Assembly (NCBI GenBank): GCA_019279435.1
Contig: JAAALK010000285.1
Coordinates: 29,792,371 to 29,856,370 of the forward strand
Length of the DNA: 64,000 nt
Reading direction: 5' to 3'
From: Zizania palustris
Lineage: Eukaryota; Streptophyta; Magnoliopsida; Poales; Poaceae
The notes beneath the pieces were generated by a model that saw nothing but the letters and a program-made list of their open reading frames with translations, had not been told where the DNA came from and made no database searches. A program made the translations under genes and the position numbers. Positions 33,480 to 42,737 of the stretch are shown piece by piece; the stretch's first letter is position 1, and every line of letters starts with the position of its first letter.

Positions 33480-33976
33480 TGTTGGCGTAAAAGTTACACC
33501 AACAGGTTCTCGGTAATCAAGAACGAGCAAACAAGAGGTTTGCGCTTTAGGACTAACTCGAGCCTCCGTAAAGGATAATAGCTCAAATGGTCCGAATGTG
33601 TGTGTTTGAACAACTAGTTCTGCCTCCTCTTTACAAGGTACAATGGGGCGTATTTATAGGGAAAAAGGCATAAGGAAAAGACCTATTTACCCCTACATTA
33701 CAACTGACATAATAGAAACTATCTGGTATTATAAACAAGGTTATACACGGTAAAGTGCTGCAGGGTAGATGGATAAGCTGAACATCCAATCAATCATGTC
33801 TTCCTGCTTCGAGGCCTCCTGCTTCCCTTCGGAGGGTTCTCTATGACTTCGCGCCGTGGCAGCCTTCGGCCGTGTCGACGTATGCTTCGAACAGCAGTCC
33901 GCCACCTTCGGGATCTTCACTGAGCCCACAGAGGGTTAGTCTTTAAGTCTTGGAAATAGAGTAATTTCCCCCAACA
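33480..33976 (-). repeat. 5' LTR of element E (497 bp)
   Basis: Plus-strand ends TGTTGGCGTAAAAG and TTTCCCCCAACA. CCGGC flanks it at 33977. The minus-strand promoter candidate is CTATAAATA at 33651-33659. Confidence 0.95.
33651..33659 (-). promoter_or_regulatory. TATA box of the E 5' LTR
   Basis: Minus strand CTATAAATA inside the 5' LTR, placed to start RNA toward gag. The box is also present in the 3' LTR near 10107. Confidence 0.65.
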
Positions 33977-33981
33977 CCGGC

Positions 33982-34038
33982 CATGTAGGCCCGATCAGAC
34001 CGACCATTTGGGTTCGGTCAGATCGGTCATGTAGGCCC
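33982..34038 (+). repeat. LTR of element D, second part
   Basis: Continues the LTR from 9933 after the E insertion (CATGTAGGCCCGATCAGACC also occurs before the break). Ends where the LTR of G begins. Contains repeats of the GGTC-n-GACC motif. Confidence 0.65.
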
Positions 34039-35502
34039 TGTTGACAATAAAACCTGATGGTCAAAGTGCCAAACACACGAACGCCGGTTCGATGATCTAA
34101 AAGCGTGCGAATACTTAGAGGTAAACCCCTAAGCGTAACACGACGACGATTCTGCATTCCGATGACCCTTAAACAATCGTAGGGGAATAATGGAGTCGCC
34201 AGGAAATCAAATAATATCTTATAATAATATTCAATTAACCGAGTTGTGGAAAAAACAGTCAAACCGGCCAAAAAGGGCTGGTTGGACCGAAGAGGTTCTA
34301 GCGATCGGGCCGGCCAAGGCGACCTTTAGCGTGCGGTGTGAAGGCGACCTAAAGCCTCTGTACATAGTCGGTTGAACCGGTGTCGTGTTGCCGGTCAGAC
34401 AGAAGGGGTGTGAGGGGCTCGACATCGATAGGCCTTCGATGTGTGATGCGGAGTGGCAATCGGGGGTCTCAGGCACGTGGTGCGAAGGGTTCACCGAAGG
34501 GACTTCGACACGTATGGCATAGGATGGCCGAAGGTGTCTCTCGCGTTTGGTGCGAAGGGGTTCGACGGTGCTCCACGTGGTCGGTGCGAGGATAGCCGAA
34601 GGAAGCCTCCGAATCAGACAGACCAAGAGGGGAAATGGGCCAATTAGGTGCCATTGGTCAGACTGTCCTTGAGCCACCAGTCAAACCGGTTGGTGCCAGT
34701 AAGGCCCGGTCGGACCGACTGGAGATGGTCGGTCAGACCGGCCGGCAATGCAGTAAACACCTCGGTTCGCTGGTGGACATGCCGATGATGTGGGCTTGGT
34801 GCAGGGGGTTCTTGGCGATGAAGATGAGAACTTTGCATCCTGCAAAACATGTAAAACTAGTGGCAAATCGGTCCGTGAACCAAATTAGATTGATAAAAAC
34901 CCGTATGGGGGTGAAACGAAAGTTTTTTGGATCAAACCCACAAAGAACTTGTGATTGCGTGGCAAAATACGAACAATTTGCACATCAAATTGACAAAGAT
35001 CTACTACTAGTGCTAACGCTAGTGCAAGGAAAATAATGCTAGGGCAAAAGTATAGAGGAAATAGTAGATTGAAAGCGAAAAGAATGATTCAATGTAGTGC
35101 TGCTGAGGGGGGTGGGTTGGCGTGAATCGGCATTGGCCCTTTATATAGGGGTTAGTCTTGCAAGAGTTGGAAGTTATCCACGTCCTAAAGTGGTTAGAGA
35201 TTGATTTAGATACGAAATGTCTCAGGTTTTTATGAAAATAACACGAGATCTAGTCGTAACTAACTCGGACTCGGAGTGCTCGAAAATCCTGAAATTTCGG
35301 ACCGACCATACATGGCCAGTTGGACTGGTGTTACATGGGAGGTCAGACCGGCCATGTAATTCCGGTCGGACCGGTGACAACACTAAGGTCGGACCGGCCG
35401 TGTAGGAAAGGTCGGACCGGCCTACGCATAGAACTTCCAATTTGTTCCAAACTTGGCTAGCACATGTTCTACTCAAATTGGTGTCAAATTTGGGTTTCAA
35501 CA
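34039..35502 (-). repeat. LTR of Tat-lineage element G (1464 bp)
   Basis: Inverted ends TGTTGA (34039) and TCAACA (35502). On the minus strand it is preceded by the same polypurine tract as D, so it is the 3' LTR of a minus-oriented element of the same family. It is dense in the palindromic CCGGTCnGACCGG motif (34255-34395, 34675-34745, 35300-35425). No gene. Confidence 0.75.
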
Positions 35503-35519
35503 CATGCCACCTGCCTTTT
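35503..35519 (-). promoter_or_regulatory. Polypurine tract of element G
   Basis: Minus strand AAAAGGCAGGTGGCATG abuts the LTR start TGTTGAAACC. Confidence 0.65.
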
Positions 35520-35803
35520 GGCAAACTAGTGAGCCAAAAGCATAATCTCTAAAGGCTAAGGACGATCACTACTATAAGCCATACAATTTCTCAAGTGCAA
35601 TACTAAGCCCTTAAGAAATACTCGTCATTTGTTCATCAACTAAATCGTCCATCTCATGGCTTAGAAGATCTAAAATCTTGAGGACAATTTGCATAACTCA
35701 ACATAAATTCATGAACTAGGAGACTAAGCGCCGAATTTATCTATCAATCTGGCCTTTAGTACTCTTACTAGTTTTTCCCCTAGTCCCTTCTGGGATCTAC
35801 TCT
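35520..35803. other. Noncoding 3' region of element G
   Basis: The part next to the polypurine tract (through about 35545) matches the 3' untranslated region of element D at 9760-9790 in reverse. The rest has no coding signal. Confidence 0.5.
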
Positions 35804-36416
35804 TTACATAATGAGGCGAGAAGATGGCTCTTCAACCAACTTTGGTCTCCACACCTGTCGTGCCTTTGCTAAGGATTTGGACTCATTGATCAGGTTACCC
35901 TCGAACTCTTCGGCCTTGTTCTCTTTAAGGTATTCGGCATGAAGACGTTGTAGGCGTCTCTTTTGAGACTTGATCATTCTCGGAGGTGCCCACGAAGGTA
36001 GTGGCTTCATCCTCGGGGCTACAAACTTACTCTTGGAATTTTTGGCCGAAAGGGAAGTACCAGAATCAGCCTCGACATTTTTGTGCTTATCATAACTGTC
36101 TTCCTATACGATGCCGGTCAGACTGGCCTCACGGGGCCAATCAAACTGGATGGTGTCAGTCGGACTGACCATGCTGGGTTGGTTAGACCGATTGTTGCCG
36201 GGAGTCTGAAAAAGGGCGGTCGGACTAGCCGTAGTAGGCCGGTCCGACCGGTGCACTATGGTTAGTCGAACCGGCCCCAAGGCAACAGTCGGACTAGCAG
36301 CTATACCTTCGGCGGTCTTCTCGTCATCGCCTCCGTCTTGCTCCAGGAGGACTTCTTCAAGGGTTGGGTCGTTGTCAGTACCTTTTTTATCAACGACGGT
36401 TGTTTCATTGGGTTTA
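35804..36416 (-). pseudogene. gag-pol linker remnant of element G, truncated by H
   Basis: Minus-strand frame with one stop near 36104. The lower half encodes a basic Arg/Lys-rich segment (WAPPRMIKSQKRRLQRLHAEY), the type found between gag and protease in Tat-lineage elements. No protease, RT or integrase lies between it and the 3' LTR, so G is an internal-deletion derivative. The upper half is acidic and contains a block of the family's palindromic motif (36110-36300), read as SDRP and ASPT repeats. Element H cuts it at 36416. Confidence 0.55.
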
Positions 36417-36928
36417 TGTTGGGGCAAAATACTTCATCATAAGCATTATTCAAAATCTCTGAATATAAAAGAAAGTTAGAAGCCCTGGTCTCTAGAAGTG
36501 CTAACAACCATCAAGGCTCCGCTATCACAGGAGCATTCCGAGATGGAGGTTTCCATTAAGGCTTCGGCATGACAAAGGATCTCGAAGCAACTTCACCCAA
36601 AGGGGCACTATCAGCAAGGATGGAAGAATTACTTTCTCATTGTTGACTTGGTCTTTTACCCTTTTAACCCTACGTAGAATACTAAACAATATCTACTAGG
36701 TCGGTTGTAATTTGAGGGTAAAGAGGTCTTTTCCCAATGTATCTTGTCTATAAATACCCCTCTTCATTATGTAAGAGGCATCAAATATTCAAGTATTCAA
36801 TATACACTTCGAACTGCCTCAAGATATTATCCAATTCGAAGGCTTGGAACAGTCCACATTAACAAACACTTTGTTTGTCAATCGTTCGAGTTTACAAAAA
36901 CTTGTTAGCGTAATCTTTTGCGCCAATA
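36417..36928 (+). repeat. 5' LTR of Tat-lineage element H (512 bp)
   Basis: Starts TGTTGGGGCAAAAT and ends GCGCCAATA, probably a mutated CCAACA. A plus-strand TATA box CTATAAATA lies at 36748-36756. It is related to the E LTR in length, ends and primer site. Confidence 0.78.
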
Positions 36929-36930
36929 GC

Positions 36931-36947
36931 TGGCGCCGTCCGTGAGG
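36931..36947 (+). promoter_or_regulatory. Primer binding site of element H
   Basis: TGGCGCCGTCCGTGAGG, one mismatch from E and F, 2 nt after the LTR. Confidence 0.72.
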
Positions 36948-36994
36948 AACCTAGTACAAAAAACTTTGTTCACTACCAATCCTTTCTTGAAGCC

Positions 36995-38063
36995 ATGCCT
37001 CCTAAGCGGAGCCTAGGCACTAGTCCCCTCCGAAGGTCCTCTCGGATCTCCAGATTAGGATCTTCAAACACCCCCGAGGCCGCGGGACCCTCCACGTTCC
37101 CCCACCTCAAACTCCTGAAGTGACCATTAACCCTCGAGCATACGGATCCCCTCATGCAGCTCCATCTGTGCTCCGAACTGATTTCATCAGTTCTCAAGAC
37201 CCGATGGGCCCCTCCGGAGGAAGAGAAAGCCATCCAGATGATGTGGCTGCCTAGATGGCTCGGCTTCAAACGGAGGTAGAAAGGTGGAGGCAAGAAGCTA
37301 CTGATAGCCTTTGCCCTAAAGCTAGCCCCGTCATCCTAGAGACGCCTCAAGACGGTGACCCATCTACTATCCTGAAGCTTTCGAGGTCCAGAGAGGCGTC
37401 GAGAACACCTCCTTCGATGATTAATCTCCATTGCACCCTGACCTGCAGAAGGTGCGCTTCAACCCCAAATTTTGAGCTTCGAAGTTGTACAAATAGTCTA
37501 GAGAGGCCGACCCCGAAGAGTTCTCCCGCTCCTATGCTCTTGTGATCGAAGCTAGTGGAGGGGTTCAAGACACGATGGCCAAGTGTTTCCCCCTTGTGCT
37601 CGAAGGGGTGGCTCTCCGTTGGTTCTGGTCCTTAAAACCTGGATAAATCAAGTCTTGGGAGCAGCTAAAGAGAAGGTTCATGAGCAATTTTCAAGAGACC
37701 TTTGTGGCCCCAATGTCTACAGGAAGTCTTTTTCAGGTGAAGCAGTAGCCCGGAGAAACCCTGTGACAGTTCTTCAAGCGCTTTGCCCATACGAAGTCCT
37801 AGATAAAGGGGCTATCTATATCATCCATCATCGACGCAGCGCGCGAAGGTGTCACGAACCCGGGCCTCCTCGACAAGCTTCATCCGAAACATATTTCCTC
37901 GGTGGCATAGTTAATGGCCTACTTTGAGCAATATGCCAAGTCAGAAGAAAGATGGCTTCGGAGGAGCACTTCGTCTCCATCGACTTTCCTCCAAGAAGTC
38001 AAAACTGAACCGAAGGACTCAAGTCCACCACATGCGTCTCTCTTCGAAAATCATCAGCATGAT
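36995..38063 (+). pseudogene. gag of element H, decayed and truncated
   Basis: Starts MPPKRSLG like E gag (MPPKRGQA). It retains ARLQTEVERWRQEATD near 37260, then AKCFPLVLEGVALRWFWSLKPG near 37575 and TGSLFQVKQ near 37725, and VA-LMAYFEQYAKSEE near 37910, all in the order found in E gag. Several TAG/TGA stops and frameshifts interrupt it. It ends at 38063, where SIRE-type LTR sequence begins; nothing of H pol remains. Confidence 0.8.
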
Positions 38064-38168
38064 TGTTAAACCGAGATGGGCGACCAGAGGGGGAGTGAAC
38101 GGGAGCTTTTGAAATTTCAGACTAAAACTAGCCTTCTGTTTTAAATACTGTCTCCTACGGAATAGGCG
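38064..38168 (-). repeat. Fragment of SIRE-type copia LTR end
   Basis: The reverse complement of the last ~105 bp of the copia LTR at 52805-52909, with several differences (for example GGCGACCAGAGGGGG and TTTCAGACTAAA are shared). Only the LTR terminus is recognisable. Confidence 0.7.
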
Positions 38169-38689
38169 GTAATGTCACACCAGATGGAGTGACATCCGGT
38201 GGGCCGAGTGACAAGGTGACAGAAGAAGCAGGATGATGAAATGGAGTTGAAGAGCATGCGCTTGAAGAGTGAATTTAAATGAAGGCGTTAGCTCGTCTGT
38301 TAAAATATGTCTTGTATAACAGAAAGTGTAAACATGTAATAGCGTGATTGAGAGTGAAAGCGTATTACAGAGAACGCTGATAGAGCTGAATCTATATTGC
38401 CGGACGGTGAACAGAAACATGGAAGGCAAGAATAAAACAGAATTCAGCCATTTCTCTTTGTTTGTTTGTTCTTCTCTCCGGCGACTGGCCCAATTTGTTC
38501 CCCCAATGCTGGTGAGAGCGTCAAATGACGGCGGGGACGTAACAGAGACGTGTAGATGCCAGGGGGTGAAATGAATTTAAATATTTAATAATAAATACAA
38601 TGCTGCACACTGAAATGAGATAAGGGAAACCTACCGTAAACACTAATCATAGACAATAATTCTCTACAGCTAATCAAAAGACCTCTTAC
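38169..38689. other. Unassigned sequence between LTR fragment and host gene
   Basis: No gene or domain recognised. The left part may be diverged LTR sequence. The right part (38570-38689) is AT-rich and follows a perfect splice donor of the protease gene, so it is probably intron. Confidence 0.4.
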
Positions 38690-40484
38690 CTTAAGAACAG
38701 CAAGGTCTTTAGCACGGTCAGCACCAACCAATTTTCCTTCAAAGTTTTTCTGTATCCTTTCAAGAGTATATAGGAGAGCATTAACTATTAGTTGGCTTGC
38801 ATATACAAGAAACAGTGCAATTGAGTATTCATTAGTTCATGAAAAATTATCCTAGAAAGTGTGGTTATATAAGAATTTACCCGTCGGCAGCAAGAATGTT
38901 TACACTTGCAACAATTTCACCAGGCTTTGGCTTTCTTGAAAGGGCGTTGCCAACCACTGTCATCGCAACAACATTGCAAATTAATAAAAAAGTCATTTGC
39001 AACAAGGGAAACGGGTCAAGCATAATAATTATGTCAGAAGTAACTTATAGTTCTCACATAGGTGTGTTCAATTTACTAAATGCCATACCATGGTAATTTG
39101 TAACAATATGTCCAAAATCATCCCACACGACACCAGAACCATTTCCTTCCGGAATCTACAATGAATGTTAACAAATTTCTTTCAAACAAGTAAATAGTAT
39201 AGCATTTTGCGCGTGCCCTCTACAAAATATACACAGCAGACCAAGAGAATAATCAGCAATTCTTTGTTTAACTTTAGTTTGATCAAATCACTGGATGAAA
39301 AAGAAACAGAACCAAACTTGTCATGTCCTACCCTAGTGCTTATAGAGAATAAGCTCATGATGCATTTGTCAATTCTAGCAACAAGTAACGCACACAGTCT
39401 TGAGTCAAAACTATAGCACGAAAGCATGTTTTTAGGTTACCTCGACAACACCAGTCACATTAAGCTGGGGGCGCAATGTTGCATCAAAAATATTGACAAC
39501 TGAGTACGTATTTGTTTCAAAAAGCTCTGCGATCCGTTTCTGCCATACAAGCAGCAATACCCAAAGAAATGTAAATAATATTTTAATGAGAAGTAAAATA
39601 CGATAAAGTGGGTTCAATGTAGTACTGACCTCAGTTGGAAATAATGGCCCAGATGGAAATATCTTAGGAGTTACGTCATCGATTTTAACAGATGGGTCAC
39701 CCAAGGCAAGTGCTGTATCAAGAAGATACAAATTACAGAAGTTCAGCTACGATGAAAACTAAATAGTAAATTAAATACAACAAGGGGGAATCTTTTGGTT
39801 AAGTGACAAGCACCGAGTTAATTTTTATTAAAACCTAAATTATCATGTCACTTAGTCCGAACCTGAGAAGTACCTTGAAGAATGTGAGCAAAAGAAAAAC
39901 GCTGATAATGCAACAAGCTTCCTCTTTGACGGAAGCAATACATGTTTAGTTGACATTTCACCATATGTTTCCTTCATTGATCTGGAATGTAATTCATATA
40001 AACATAACAGACAAAGCGAATAGGAGAACGTGCAACCCACTAGAAATAACTAATGAAGGTGCACATAGCCACAGAGGCAGAGTGAAACCGGTGCAAAAAA
40101 CAGTACTCCTTGGCCCTTGCATCGTAATAACGAAACATGAGAAAATGTGAACGTTGCTTGATGGTGGGCTACTAATATGAATGTTCTCGCACAGTTATTT
40201 TTTCAAAAAAAAAACATCAATTACTCATTAGATATCGAACGGGTTATAATTGGAACAACCAACAATCTCCCCCTTGAAGGTCATGACCAGACTAAATTAG
40301 CTTTCCCCGAGAGCTAGAAAATTTTCAGGCGCAAGCCAAGAGGCGTGCTGCGTGCAGACCTCGGGGCCATTCCCTCGCCGTCTAGGGTTGTGGAGGGGCA
40401 GCACTCGGCAACCACCCTCCGGTGGCCGCCGACGCGCCTGCTCAGGGCGCACGAGGCCGGCGCGGCGCAGGCGAGGCAGTGCAT
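38690..40484 (-). CDS. DEG8: DEG8-like chloroplast serine protease, 5' half (seven exons)
   Basis: Host gene, minus strand. Exons: 40360-40484 (tentative, MHCLACAAPASC, transit-peptide-like), 39863-39981, 39630-39712, 39441-39539, 39089-39155, 38881-38956 and 38690-38756. All junctions are GT-AG and all phases agree, giving one open frame of 212 codons. Hallmarks of the DEG8 (thylakoid-lumen Deg/HtrA) subfamily are ALALGDPSVKIDDVTP, then NTYSVVNIFDATLRPQ, GNGSGVVWDDFGHIVTNYH with the catalytic His, GNALSRKPKPGE, and GADRAKDLAVLK with the catalytic Asp. In its family this protein degrades damaged photosystem II proteins. The exons with the catalytic Ser (GNSGG) and the rest are absent from 38170-38689. 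Either the remaining exons lie left of this TE cluster, making it a giant intron, or this is a truncated copy. Confidence 0.82.
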
Positions 40485-40860
40485 CCCAGAGCTCCGGGTA
40501 TCGAACGGGAGGACTGCTGGGGTGCATCGTGCATGCGTGTGTGGCTTAAGAGCTCCGATCGTGAGGCGAGATGATATGCTCCTTATGCGGAATGATTTCG
40601 AAACAGAGGGGCTTCGTGACGGAGTCCGGGAGAAGGGTGATGTCTTTCGACCCATTCCATCTCGTCCCAAGTAAACGGACCGGACCATAGTGTGGGATTT
40701 TTTCCCATTCTACAATCTTTGGGCATTATAAGTTGTTTCTCCGAGTTTTTGGAATTTACGACAGAGAGTTAAATATATGTGGTGTATATTTAGCTATCTA
40801 TAAATTATTTAATGCTTTCATGTAGCTATGATTAGTCATGAATATCATTCGTATATACCA
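40485..40860. other. Upstream region of the DEG8-like gene
   Basis: The GC-rich 5' end near 40485-40690 passes into AT-rich DNA (40690-40860). No other gene. It is the likely promoter region, cut short by an LTR from about 40860. Confidence 0.45.
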
Positions 40861-41110
40861 TTGTGTTGTTAGTAGATACAAAACATATTATTCAATATAA
40901 GTGATATATTATTATTGGTATATATCGAAGGCCTAATTGAGAAGAAAGATTGACCGCGGGCCTCCGAATAGGATAACAGCCTTAGATTAGTTCGAAGTAT
41001 GTCTTATTACGTAAATTGATGTTCTTTCTTATTACAGGAGAAAAGAAAGGTATTTATAGGTAAAGATCCAAGAGGGAAATATTGCTCTATCCACTACAAC
41101 AAAACAGGGA

Positions 41111-41395
41111 ACCGACGGAAGTTAGCCCTTTCCCGACGGAAGAAGCTAACTTCCATCGGCAAAAGGCTAACTTCCGTCGGCATTTGGCCGATGGAAGCGA
41201 GTAGACGGAAGTTAGCTAACTTCCGTCGGCTTCACGTGGCCGACGGAAGTTAGCGCCGAATTCTGCCACGTCAGCAGAGGGGCGCTAACTTCCGTCGGCT
41301 TTGGCCCTAGCCGACGGAAGTTAGCCTTTCTGCCCACGTGGCCGAAAGCAGCTAACTTCCATCGGCTATGGTAAAAGCCAACAGAAGTTAGCTGG
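41111..41395. repeat. CACTA subterminal repeats
   Basis: About a dozen direct and inverted copies of GCTAACTTCCGTCGGC, with a few at the right end (near 42205-42240). In this family such motifs are transposase binding sites. Confidence 0.85.
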
Positions 41396-41424
41396 TATTT
41401 TTTTGTTTTTTCCTGGTTCCCCTA

Positions 41425-41705
41425 TTCACACTCACATCCAAACACAATTTATGTCACATTCACAATACACATCCAAATTCACATTTCACATCCAAAATCA
41501 CATTCAAACATCACATATAACATCTAAAATCACATCTCACATCCAAAACTTCACACATCACATCCAAAATCACATAACACAACTTAATTCACATTCAAAG
41601 TCACAATACACATCCGCATTCATATATACCATCCAAATTCACATACAAAGTCACATAACACATCGAGATTCAATCCAGGTTCACAATACACATCCATACT
41701 CAGTG
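41425..41705. repeat. AC-rich degenerate tandem repeat in the CACTA element
   Basis: Irregular repeats built on CACATCCAAAATCACA. The open frame through it (41403-41810) is low-complexity and not a convincing gene. Confidence 0.75.
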
Positions 41706-42737
41706 ATCACCCACATTTGGGTCGTGGGTGCCGCCGCTACCTCCCTCTTCATCCACATTTGCCCCGGAGGCTCCATCTTGACCAGGCGTACGGAAACCCT
41801 GAAGAAATAGACAAAATTAGAGAACGAACTCAACTACCCTTCTAAACGCTAACTTAAGTATTTAGGAGGTACCTCAGGTGATGTAGGAGATAGTGGTGAT
41901 GGCGAGGGAGGTAGTGGTTGGAACATGGACATGTCAAATGCACCATTTTGTTGGGCTAGTTGCTACACATGTTGTAATGTAATCAGTTAGTTCTAAACCT
42001 ATTTCTGAATATTTTTTAACTGCAACACTCTAAACTAAACTTACTTGGATCATCGCCTGCTGTTGTGTTAAGCAGGCGGTATAGTACCCTTGTTGTTTCC
42101 TGTTGTGCTCGTTTAGCCGCCTCATTTCCTCTCTCACCCGAACCACCTCCGGGGTTTCTGAAGAGCGACGACGGCTGGAGCCAACTCCGACGGAGCTCTG
42201 CGACGACTGAGCCGACGGAAGTTAAATTGGCCGACGAAAATGTTCTGTTTTATTGTAGTGATCATCTAGTTACAACTGTCGTAGTGAACTCTATTCATAA
42301 GGCCCCGTAGGGGTAACATGGTAAGCCCACGTGTGAAAACCTTAGTAAAGTAAATGTCATGTCCCATTTCACGGCGCCCCTTCGGAGTCGGGGCCTTCAG
42401 GAGACAATGAGGTGACGGAGGTCACCGGGATGCTTGAAGGCTCCGGATTCCTCCTCGTGTGCCGTTGCTAGGGCTAGTGACAAGGGCTTCGGGCTTCCTC
42501 CTTTGGAGTACTACAGTGGCGACAGAAGGCTTAACACCTTGCATGCTTCGAAACTGTCCTTCGAAGCTATCCACCTAATGGCAGGACTGATGGAATTATT
42601 TCCCCTCAACGGTAGCCCTCGAATATGTCTTTTCGAATGCCCTGCATTGTGGGAAAGGCAATATACACAAGAAATAATTCCATCCTTTGATCTTAGAATA
42701 CCGGTGGTACTTACAAATAGCTTCGTCACACCTCGAG

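Larger units (their letters stand above)
9934..33976 (-). mobile_element. Tat-lineage LTR retrotransposon E, with nested element F and an assembly duplication
   Basis: A complete element with 497-bp LTRs at 33480-33976 (5') and 9934-10173 plus 17919-18180 (3', split by F), flanked by the 5-bp duplication CCGGC. The element RNA reads on the minus strand: primer site 33461-33477, gag, protease, RT, RNase H, integrase, 118-bp repeat array, then a reverse-oriented five-exon gene, polypurine tract and 3' LTR. As displayed it spans 24,043 bp. Removing F with its duplicated 5 bp (7,750) and the gap-associated duplication (4,248) leaves about 12.0 kb, a normal Tat size. The LTRs differ at 5 of 497 positions by eye, so the insertion is recent. 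With a commonly used grass rate of 1.3e-8 per site per year this would be about 0.4 million years (inference). Confidence 0.92.
41092..42260. mobile_element. Non-autonomous CACTA (En/Spm) transposon, 1169 bp
   Basis: Terminal inverted repeats CACTACAACAAAACAG and, reversed at the right end, CACTACAATAAAACAG match at 15 of 16 bases. The 3-bp duplication ATC is at 41089-41091 and 42261-42263. It inserted in the Tat LTR. It contains no transposase domain I can recognise, so it needs a helper. Confidence 0.93.
40860..42611 (-). repeat. Tat-lineage LTR (element I), interrupted by a CACTA element
   Basis: The right end ATTTCCCCTCAACG followed by GTAGCCCTCGAATA parallels the E LTR end and polypurine tract at 18166-18192. 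Internal GGTATTTATAGG near 41050 (minus-strand TATA) parallels 10107. The left edge is approximate (TGTTGTTAG near 40864). About 125 bp of interior (42612-42737) follows before element B. Confidence 0.6.

Noticed and set aside
34231..34677. Minus-strand 148-codon frame in the G LTR
   Set aside because: Inside an LTR and built from the palindromic motif; no homology recognised.
40297..40688. A separate minus-strand gene of about 124 codons
   Set aside because: The part from 40484 to 40360 fits better as exon 1 of the DEG8-like gene, with matching splice phase; the rest has no support.
41403..41810. 135-codon frame in the CACTA element
   Set aside because: Low-complexity AC-rich repeat, not a transposase.
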